Shown one piece after another: positions 1 through 5,081 of a stretch of DNA of 5,801 nucleotides. Both the position numbers and the translations under genes were made by a program. The notes below the pieces were generated by a model. It did no database searches, was not told the origin of the DNA, and was given only the letters and a program-made list of their open reading frames with translations. The stretch's first letter is position 1. Every line of letters starts with the position of its first letter. This DNA is from Bacteroidales bacterium (GTDB taxonomy: Bacteria; Bacteroidota; Bacteroidia; Bacteroidales; P3): NCBI GenBank assembly GCA_017632095.1, contig JAGBSA010000225.1, positions 1 through 5,801 of the forward strand. The letters are read 5' to 3'.

Positions 1-194
1 AAGTAATGCCCTATTGAATCTTTTAATTCTCCTCTGTAAACCTCATCTGTAGCCACCAAAACGACCTCTAAAGTCTTTCCTCCCGAAGAAGGCAAACCTT
101 TACTGTCAATTTCTTCTTGAGTTTTCTCCTTTGAGCAAGATGCAAACGCCATTGCAATCAAGCCAACCCAAAGTGCTAATCTTAATCTTCGCAT
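1..194 (-). CDS. DUF4837-like lipoprotein, N-terminal part (runs off left edge)
   Basis: The frame opens at an ATG read leftwards from 194 and stays open to the window edge, giving 64 residues with the stop outside the window. Residues 1-19 form a lipoprotein signal peptide: Arg-rich start (MRRLR), hydrophobic core, then FASC with the lipidated cysteine at residue 20. The -3 position is Phe rather than the usual Leu. A short charged linker (SKEKTQEE) follows, then a segment with LPSSGGKTLEVVLVATDEV, which resembles the start of the DUF4837 family of Bacteroidota lipoproteins (a Leu-Pro, Gly-Lys, Glu-Val pattern leading into the first strand). That assignment is from memory of the family. The protein should be anchored in the envelope; its function is unknown to me. 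It is transcribed divergently from prfA, with a good -7 promoter element about 30 nt upstream. The gene is certain; the family is fairly likely. Confidence 0.8.
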   Translation of the reverse strand, partial: MRRLRLALWVGLIAMAFASCSKEKTQEEIDSKGLPSSGGKTLEVVLVATDEVYRGELKDSIGHY

Positions 195-224
195 TTTATG
201 TATGTTTTTGATAAGTTAATAAAA

Positions 225-237
225 GTGCAAAGTTACG
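225..237 (-). promoter_or_regulatory. Promoter -7 element for the minus-strand lipoprotein gene
   Basis: On the minus strand this reads CGTAACTTTGCAC. It contains TAACTTTG (235-228), a full match to the Bacteroidota primary-sigma -7 consensus TAnnTTTG. Transcription would start near 221, giving a leader of roughly 27 nt before the ATG at 194. No TTTG -33 element lies at the preferred 19-21 nt spacing; the nearest candidate, CTTG at 256-253, is only 17 nt away. I am confident in the -7 box and less so in the full promoter. Confidence 0.6.
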
Positions 238-419
238 AAAATAAGTTGCAAACAAGATTTCAAGTTCCTAATTTCTTAAGAAAGAACATCTATTCAGAGA
301 CAAATGAAACCGCAAAGCTCTTTACAAATTACAAATCCTTAGCCCCACTTTCCTTAATTCAAACCTTGCAAACAGTCAAATTTACTCTTGATTTATCAAA
401 TCTTGAATCCCTTTCAACG

Positions 420-504
420 AAACGACGTTTGGGCATTAGCGAAACGGCGTTTTAGAAAATTAAAACGAAGTTTCAGCAAACCAAAACGAAGACTTATTCT
501 TCCA
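420..504. repeat. Degenerate 21-22 bp tandem repeat, four units
   Basis: Four units each begin with AAACG, at 420, 442, 463 and 484, so the spacing is 22, 21 and 21 bp. Units 1 and 2 contain near-identical 11-bp palindromes, AAACGACGTTT and AAACGGCGTTT. Unit 3 has the weaker AAACGAAGTTT, and unit 4 keeps only the left half (AAACGAAG). The rest of each unit is poorly conserved. The regular spacing, close to two helical turns, would fit either a decayed tandem duplication or phased binding sites for a dimeric protein. It lies about 185 nt upstream of the lipoprotein gene's -7 box and about 220 nt upstream of the prfA promoter. Function unknown. Confidence 0.6.
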
Positions 505-664
505 AGTACTAATTTATTGATAATCAAACAAACATTTAGAAACACTGATTCAAAACAAGAAAAAGGCAATATGAGCATATGAACAGATTAGAACAAGAAA
601 AGAAGAAGAAATAAAGAAGAAAAACATGAACAAAAGTGCGATTTAGAGATATCACAAACCAATG

Positions 665-684
665 TTACCAATATAATATGGTAA
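665..684. repeat. Short AT-rich inverted repeat upstream of the prfA promoter
   Basis: TTACCA (665-670) and TGGTAA (679-684) are perfect inverted copies around an 8-nt AT-only centre. The site ends 37 nt before the -33 box of the prfA promoter. No T-tract follows on either strand, so it does not look like a terminator. It could be an operator, but in such AT-rich DNA a 6-bp match may be chance. Confidence 0.3.
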
Positions 685-721
685 AAAGATTCCATCAACT
701 TTAAGGCTGCAATACTCTAAA

Positions 722-753
722 TTTGTCTGTTAAGTCAATATTTCGTAACTTTG
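722..753 (+). promoter_or_regulatory. prfA promoter, Bacteroidota type (TTTG -33 and TAACTTTG -7)
   Basis: TTTG at 722-725 and TAACTTTG at 746-753 are separated by 20 nt. This fits the consensus for the primary sigma factor of Bacteroidota (TTTG, 19-21 nt, TAnnTTTG) in both boxes and the spacing. Transcription would begin at about 758-762, leaving an A-rich leader of only 12-16 nt before the prfA ATG at 774. The position also shows that a TTG codon at 723 cannot be the prfA start, because it lies upstream of the expected transcript. Confidence 0.8.
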
Positions 754-773
754 CACCCTCAAAACAAAACAAC

Positions 774-1844
774 ATGTTAGAAAAATTAGAAGCCATCAAC
801 GAAAAGTTTTTGGAAATAGAGAACCAAATGAATGATCCTGAAGTGATGAACGACATGAAACACTATGTCAAAATAAGTAAGGATTACAAGGATTTGCAAC
901 CTATAATTGCTGCATACAAGGAATATAAAAACGTATTAGAGAATATAGACAATGCAAAGTTCGTCTTGAATAATGAAAAAGACGAAGAGTTCAGAGATAT
1001 GGCCAAAGAGGAGTTAAACGAACTAACTCTTAAGAGAGAGGCTATGGAAGATGATCTTCGTTTACTATTAATCCCTTCTGAACCACAAGATGGCAAAAAT
1101 ACGATATTTGAGATTAGAGCCGGCACAGGAGGAGATGAAGCGAGCATATTTGCAGGCGACCTGTACAGAATGTACGTTAAGTTCTTTGAAAAGAAAGGTT
1201 GGAAAACCGAATTGGTAGATTATACCGAGGGAACTGTTGGTGGATACAAGGAAGTTGTGCTTAATGTTTCTGGAGAGGGCGTTTACGGACAAATGAAGTA
1301 TGAATCAGGAGTGCATCGTGTGCAAAGAGTTCCTCAAACCGAAACTCAAGGACGTGTACACACCTCTGCAGCATCTGTAGTTGTTCTTCCTGAGGCTGAA
1401 GAATTTGATGTTGAATTGAAGATGAGCGATATTAGAAAAGACACTTTTTGTTCTTCAGGTCCGGGAGGTCAATCTGTAAACACAACTTATTCAGCTATAC
1501 GTTTAACACACATACCTACGGGAATAGTTGTTTCTTGTCAAGATCAAAAATCTCAAATCAAGAACTTCGATAAGGCTTTGACGGTTTTGAGAACTCGTTT
1601 GTTTGAGTTGGAATACAACAAATATTTGAACGATATAGCCTCTAAGCGTAAGACAATGGTGTCTACCGGAGACCGTTCGGCAAAAATCCGTACTTACAAC
1701 TACCCTCAGTCTCGTGTAACCGACCATCGCATCAACTGGACGATGTATAACTTACCTGTTTTCATGGATGGAGAAATCCAAGACGTGTTAGATGCGTTGC
1801 AATTGGCAGAAAACGCAGAGCGTTTGAAAGAAGCAGTTAGTTAA
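774..1844 (+). CDS. prfA: Peptide chain release factor 1 (RF1)
   Basis: RF1 recognises UAA and UAG in the ribosomal A site and triggers hydrolysis of the finished peptidyl-tRNA in the cytoplasm. The 356-residue product is of normal family length. It has an N-terminal helical domain (about 1-100), the conserved segment IRAGTGGDEASIFAGDLYR (114-132), the codon-reading PxT motif as PQT at 187-189 within HRVQRVPQTETQGR, and the catalytic GGQ at 231-233 within SSGPGGQSVNTT. PxT rather than SPF marks it as RF1, not RF2. The C-terminal block STGDRSAKIRTYNYPQSRVTDHRI is also typical. I chose the ATG at 774: the frame extends upstream to a TTG at 723, but that extension overlaps the promoter and its residues resemble nothing in RF1. 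The leader is A-rich and lacks a Shine-Dalgarno, as is usual in this phylum. The gene ends with tandem UAA UAA, a codon its own product reads. Probably monocistronic. Confidence 0.97.
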   Translation: MLEKLEAINEKFLEIENQMNDPEVMNDMKHYVKISKDYKDLQPIIAAYKEYKNVLENIDNAKFVLNNEKDEEFRDMAKEELNELTLKREAMEDDLRLLLIPSEPQDGKNTIFEIRAGTGGDEASIFAGDLYRMYVKFFEKKGWKTELVDYTEGTVGGYKEVVLNVSGEGVYGQMKYESGVHRVQRVPQTETQGRVHTSAASVVVLPEAEEFDVELKMSDIRKDTFCSSGPGGQSVNTTYSAIRLTHIPTGIVVSCQDQKSQIKNFDKALTVLRTRLFELEYNKYLNDIASKRKTMVSTGDRSAKIRTYNYPQSRVTDHRINWTMYNLPVFMDGEIQDVLDALQLAENAERLKEAVS

Positions 1845-1876
1845 TAAAAAGCAACAAATAAGCGTATTTATAAAAT

Positions 1877-1915
1877 ATCAGGGGGAATTATTGCGTTTTC
1901 TCCCTGATGTTTTTT
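1877..1915 (+). terminator. Intrinsic terminator after prfA
   Basis: An 11-bp stem is formed by 1877-1887 (ATCAGGGGGAA) and 1898-1908 (TTCTCCCTGAT), with one G-U wobble and a 10-nt loop. It is followed by G and then six T residues (1910-1915). It begins 32 nt after the prfA stop and ends 14 nt before the porZ ATG. A TTG at 1891 that would extend the porZ frame upstream lies in the loop of this hairpin, so that extension is most unlikely to be translated. Confidence 0.85.
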
Positions 1916-1929
1916 ATAGTCAAATTGAT

Positions 1930-4275
1930 ATGAAGAAATATTTTATCTTTTCGTTTATTGCGTTGTTCGCATTTATGGTTGCGAATGCACAATATGCGAA
2001 TTCGACTCTTGGCCAATGGCAAGACCATCTTTCTTATTATTCTACCCATGCGGTATATTCAACAGGTAATTCTATAATGGTAGCATCTGAGTCGTCTTTG
2101 TTCTATTTGAATAAGCAGACAAAAAAGATGGAGCGTTTCTCTAAGGTAAACGGTTTATCAGATGCCGGAATCAAGGAAACGGCTTACGATCCGCAGACAG
2201 GTTGTACTATCATTACATACGATAATTCAAATATTGATATCGTGCAAAATGGAAAGGTGTACAATATTTCAGACATCAAGATTAGGAGTATTGAAGGCAG
2301 CAAGGCGATAAATAGCATCTACTTCAAGGATTCCAAGGCTTATCTTTCTTGTGGTTTTGGTATAGTGGTTTTAGACTTGATAAGGAAAGAGATATTCGAC
2401 ACTTACTATGTTGGAATCGACAATGCAAAGATAAAAGTCAATAATGTATTGATAAATGACACCGCTATATTTGCCGGAACTGTAGATGGGTTGTTGTACG
2501 CTCCCAAAAACAGCAACGCTTTAAGCACAAGCGAGACATGGAAGCTTGTAAGAAACATTGCAAACACCGGAAGAGATGCCTATGAGATAAATTTCTTGCT
2601 TCAACCCAACGAAAGAGAAATCTTAATTGGCGTTGCAAAGGACAATTCCACCAATAGCATTGTTTATCTTTTCGATGGAGAAAATTGGACAACCGCTTTC
2701 AACGAGCAATACATTGCAAAGATGCGAGTATGCGAAAATACGTTAATTCTATTAGCCTATAGGAGCATCAACCTTTATAATGTCAATAATATAAAATCAG
2801 GTTCGGAGTATTTACATATAAGTGATGAGTGGAACCCTGTTAGTGGTATCAAGCTAGATGTAAATGATGTTTTGTTAGATGGGGAAGACATTTGGTTCGC
2901 TCATGATTATGAAGGATTGATTCATTGTACAAATTACAGAAACAACCTATATAATATATCGAAATACTTTCCTGATGGACCAATGAGTAATGACGTATTC
3001 TCACTTACAGCATCTGAGGACGGGAAAATATATGTTGCACCGGGTGGAAAGACGATACAAAATGCTCCTCGCGGAATTAGCGCCAATGTATATACCTTTG
3101 ACGGATACTATTGGCAAAGTCTGAATCGCAATGCGGCACTTGACACAATCAAAGACATACTTAACGTAACGATAGACCCAAGAAACCCAAATCATCTCAT
3201 GGCTTCGTCGTGGTGGAGTGGCGTTGTAGAAATCTTAGACAACGAAGTAGTTAACGTTTACACAGAAAACAATACCGATAGCATGCTTATACCACACCCT
3301 TATTGCTTTAGAATAGCACGAGTTGAGTACGACGAGTCTGCAAACTTACTTATCGCAAACTCAATGGTACAAAACGCATTTTGTTATTTGACATACGACA
3401 ATGTGTGGGGAAATTTTGAGACCTATTCTATTATTGGCGATGCAGAGATTCTTGGAATGACACTTGACAATCGTTATCATTATAAATTTCTTTGGACTGC
3501 TAACAATAAGATACTTGTGCTTGACAACAACGGAAACAGGATTATACTAAATCCGAATAATGGTTCATATGATCAAACGACAAAGGTGAATTGTATTGTT
3601 CAAGATATGGACGGAGAGATGTGGATTGGAACAGACAAAGGCATAAAGGTAGCATACAATATTGCTGATATATTTGAGTCCAATGATGGAGTTACTTCAA
3701 ACACAGAGTGTCAGAATATAGTGTATCAAGAAGACGGAATTGCTCAATACTTATTAAATTTTGAGAATGTAACGTGTATCATGATTGATGGGGGAAATCG
3801 CAAGTGGGTAGGCACCGAAAGAAATGGCATTTATGTGCTTTCGCCTTCGGGAGATGAGCAAATATATCATTTCACAGCAGAGAATAGCCCTTTGATTTCA
3901 AACAGGGTGCTTTGCATGGCTCAAAACGGATTAAACGGAGAAGTATTCATTGGCACGGATAGAGGAATCGTTTCTTACAGAGCAGAATCTATAAACGGAA
4001 TGCAGGAAGCTGGTAAATTGACAGCTTTTCCTAATCCGTTAAGACCTCATCATAGTGGAACGATTGCAATAAAGGGTTTTGTAGCAGACTCAGATGTAAG
4101 AATAACAGACATAAATGGCAAAGCGGTTGCTCATTTGAAATCCATAGGAGGACAAGCTGTTTGGGACGGAACGAACTTTAACGGAGAGAAAGTGGCAAGT
4201 GGAGTTTATTTAATCTTTTCATCGGCAGAAGAAGGCAAACAAACAGCAACAGGAAAGCTGATGATAATCCGATAA
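1930..4275 (+). CDS. porZ: Type IX secretion system protein PorZ
   Basis: PorZ belongs to the cell-surface attachment complex of the type IX secretion system (with PorU, PorV and PorQ). In Porphyromonas it supplies anionic lipopolysaccharide to the sortase PorU, which links it to secreted proteins. The 781-residue product is close to the size of the Porphyromonas protein. Residues 1-20 are a signal peptide with a likely cut after ANA. The next part (about 26-340) has the GQWQDHLSYY...SKVNGLSD pattern of the PorZ N-terminal beta-propeller. A second propeller-like part follows, with blades ending in WIGTDKGI (565-572), WVGTERNGI (626-634) and FIGTDRGI (673-680). Residues 696-781 form a type IX sorting domain (FPNPLRP, DVRITDINGK, VWDG, ASGVYL), as known for PorZ, where it is retained. 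The start is the ATG at 1930, directly before the signal peptide. The gene is 4 nt upstream of recO, so the two are likely cotranscribed. No clear promoter was seen. Another propeller protein with a sorting domain is the alternative, but less likely. Confidence 0.88.
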   Translation: MKKYFIFSFIALFAFMVANAQYANSTLGQWQDHLSYYSTHAVYSTGNSIMVASESSLFYLNKQTKKMERFSKVNGLSDAGIKETAYDPQTGCTIITYDNSNIDIVQNGKVYNISDIKIRSIEGSKAINSIYFKDSKAYLSCGFGIVVLDLIRKEIFDTYYVGIDNAKIKVNNVLINDTAIFAGTVDGLLYAPKNSNALSTSETWKLVRNIANTGRDAYEINFLLQPNEREILIGVAKDNSTNSIVYLFDGENWTTAFNEQYIAKMRVCENTLILLAYRSINLYNVNNIKSGSEYLHISDEWNPVSGIKLDVNDVLLDGEDIWFAHDYEGLIHCTNYRNNLYNISKYFPDGPMSNDVFSLTASEDGKIYVAPGGKTIQNAPRGISANVYTFDGYYWQSLNRNAALDTIKDILNVTIDPRNPNHLMASSWWSGVVEILDNEVVNVYTENNTDSMLIPHPYCFRIARVEYDESANLLIANSMVQNAFCYLTYDNVWGNFETYSIIGDAEILGMTLDNRYHYKFLWTANNKILVLDNNGNRIILNPNNGSYDQTTKVNCIVQDMDGEMWIGTDKGIKVAYNIADIFESNDGVTSNTECQNIVYQEDGIAQYLLNFENVTCIMIDGGNRKWVGTERNGIYVLSPSGDEQIYHFTAENSPLISNRVLCMAQNGLNGEVFIGTDRGIVSYRAESINGMQEAGKLTAFPNPLRPHHSGTIAIKGFVADSDVRITDINGKAVAHLKSIGGQAVWDGTNFNGEKVASGVYLIFSSAEEGKQTATGKLMIIR

Positions 4276-4279
4276 CTCG

Positions 4280-5011
4280 ATGACTTATACCACCGAAGCA
4301 ATCATTCTTAAAAGTTTTCCATACAATGATTCGAGTCTAATTGTGAAAGCATATACAAAAGACTCGGGCTTGCAAAGTTTTATCTTACGTTCATCTCGTG
4401 GAAAGAAAAATTCAAATACCAAGGTACAGCATTTTCAACCCTTGAGGCTTGTTCAGTTGGAATTATCTTCAAATCCCAAAGCCCAATTACATAGCATAAA
4501 ATCATCTACACAAGTATTTTGTTGCGATAAGACATCGTGTAATATCATCAAAACCACCCTTGCAATTTTCATAACCGAAGTATTGAATGTTTCGATAAAG
4601 GAAAACACAGCAAACGAAGAACTATTTAACTTCCTAAAATCTCAAATTCAGAACTTGGAATGTACCGAAGAGAAAGATTTGGCAGAGTTTCATCTGCATT
4701 TTCTTTTAGAACTATCTTCCATTTTGGGCTTTTGTCCTAATGACAATCACGATTGCACTCGCCCTTATTTCGATTTGACTGCGGGAAAGTTCGTTTCAGA
4801 TTGCAGAGAGTATGAAACCCTGTCGGCAGAAGCCTCTTTGAAACTGCATAAACTCCTTGATGCAAATCAAAATTGCAACTGCAAAAGGACAACTTGTTCA
4901 AATATCGAACGCAAAGAGTTGTTAGATATATTGATTCGCTTTTATGCCATACATATAACGGCAGGCAAAATGATACATTCCCAAGATATTCTCAGCGTTG
5001 TCTTGTCTTAG
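4280..5011 (+). CDS. recO: DNA repair protein RecO
   Basis: RecO is a recombination mediator that, with RecR (and RecF), loads RecA onto SSB-coated single-stranded DNA at gaps and anneals complementary strands. The product has 243 residues, the usual length. Residues 1-80 fit the OB-fold domain, starting with the typical TTEAIILKSFPYNDSSLIVKAYTKDSG pattern, which gives I-L-K, Y-x-D-x-S and a turn before the next strand. The rest is a helical domain, with HFLLELSSILGFCPN (140-154), YFDLTAGKF (163-171) and a closing helix RKELLDILIRFYAIHITAGK (211-230). Six cysteines fall in its second half (152, 159, 175, 199, 201, 206) but do not form the paired CxxC zinc knuckle of some RecO proteins. The ATG lies 4 nt after the porZ stop with no Shine-Dalgarno, suggesting translation linked to porZ. 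The stop is UAG, followed at once by a hairpin shared with the convergent gene. Confidence 0.93.
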   Translation: MTYTTEAIILKSFPYNDSSLIVKAYTKDSGLQSFILRSSRGKKNSNTKVQHFQPLRLVQLELSSNPKAQLHSIKSSTQVFCCDKTSCNIIKTTLAIFITEVLNVSIKENTANEELFNFLKSQIQNLECTEEKDLAEFHLHFLLELSSILGFCPNDNHDCTRPYFDLTAGKFVSDCREYETLSAEASLKLHKLLDANQNCNCKRTTCSNIERKELLDILIRFYAIHITAGKMIHSQDILSVVLS

Positions 5012-5060
5012 AAAAACAAAACGAGCGTTCGCAAATGCAAAAGCAAGTCGAACGCTCGTT
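5012..5060. terminator. Hairpin terminator between convergent recO and beta-barrel gene
   Basis: AACGAGCGTTCG (5020-5031) and CGAACGCTCGTT (5049-5060) form a perfect 12-bp stem with a 17-nt loop; the loop holds a small TGC-AAAA-GCA mini-hairpin. Read leftwards, the stem runs into TTTTGTTTTT (5021-5012), a strong U-tract for the minus-strand gene. Read rightwards only TT and then AAACCTTGTTTCT follow, a weaker signal for recO. It is best seen as a terminator chiefly for the minus-strand gene that may also work for recO. Both genes end within about 25 nt of the stem. Confidence 0.85.
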
Positions 5061-5081
5061 AAACCTTGTTTCTATTATTTA

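Larger units (their letters stand above)
195..773. other. Divergent intergenic region without a supported gene
   Basis: This stretch of about 580 nt lies between the lipoprotein gene and prfA. It contains a promoter element at each end, a 21-22 bp tandem repeat array (420-504), a purine-rich stretch (about 591-625) and a short palindrome (665-684). Two short plus-strand frames here (198-455 and 388-582) have no recognisable domain. The first starts inside the lipoprotein gene's leader and covers its promoter; the second is partly a translation of the repeat array (KRRF/KRSF/KRRL every seven residues). I see no tRNA, riboswitch or transposon end. A small RNA cannot be excluded by eye. Confidence 0.7.

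Noticed and set aside
187..189. RF1 PQT motif as an unusual codon-reading variant (residue positions in RF1)
   Set aside because: The middle residue of PxT varies in the family, and as I recall PQT is common among Bacteroidota RF1 proteins, so it does not suggest altered stop-codon reading. The coordinates given are protein residues.
377..384. Second minus-strand TAnnTTTG match (TAAATTTG)
   Set aside because: No -33 partner at 19-21 nt and no gene directly downstream other than the lipoprotein gene, which already has a closer site; likely chance in AT-rich DNA.
198..455. 85-codon plus-strand open frame
   Set aside because: It starts 4 nt from the lipoprotein ATG, runs across that gene's leader and promoter on the opposite strand, has no leader features and no recognisable domain.
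420..504. CRISPR-like array
   Set aside because: The conserved part of each unit is only about 5-11 bp and the period is 21-22 bp, too short for a repeat plus spacer; there are no cas genes nearby.
388..582. 64-codon plus-strand open frame with KRRF/KRSF/KRRL repeats
   Set aside because: The seven-residue periodicity is just the 21-bp DNA repeat read in frame; the frame begins in unremarkable DNA and lacks any protein family resemblance.
884..1727. Minus-strand open frames inside prfA (884-1147, 1068-1292, 1503-1727)
   Set aside because: They lie antisense to a well-conserved RF1 coding sequence and their translations resemble no protein; they are shadows of the real frame.
1891..1929. TTG start extending PorZ by 13 residues
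   Set aside because: The TTG lies in the loop of the prfA terminator and the extension would put a polar stretch before an ideal signal peptide that starts at the ATG at 1930.
2465..3195. Minus-strand open frames inside porZ (2465-2692, 3001-3195)
   Set aside because: They are antisense to continuous PorZ coding sequence, have no promoter or leader, and show unlikely composition.
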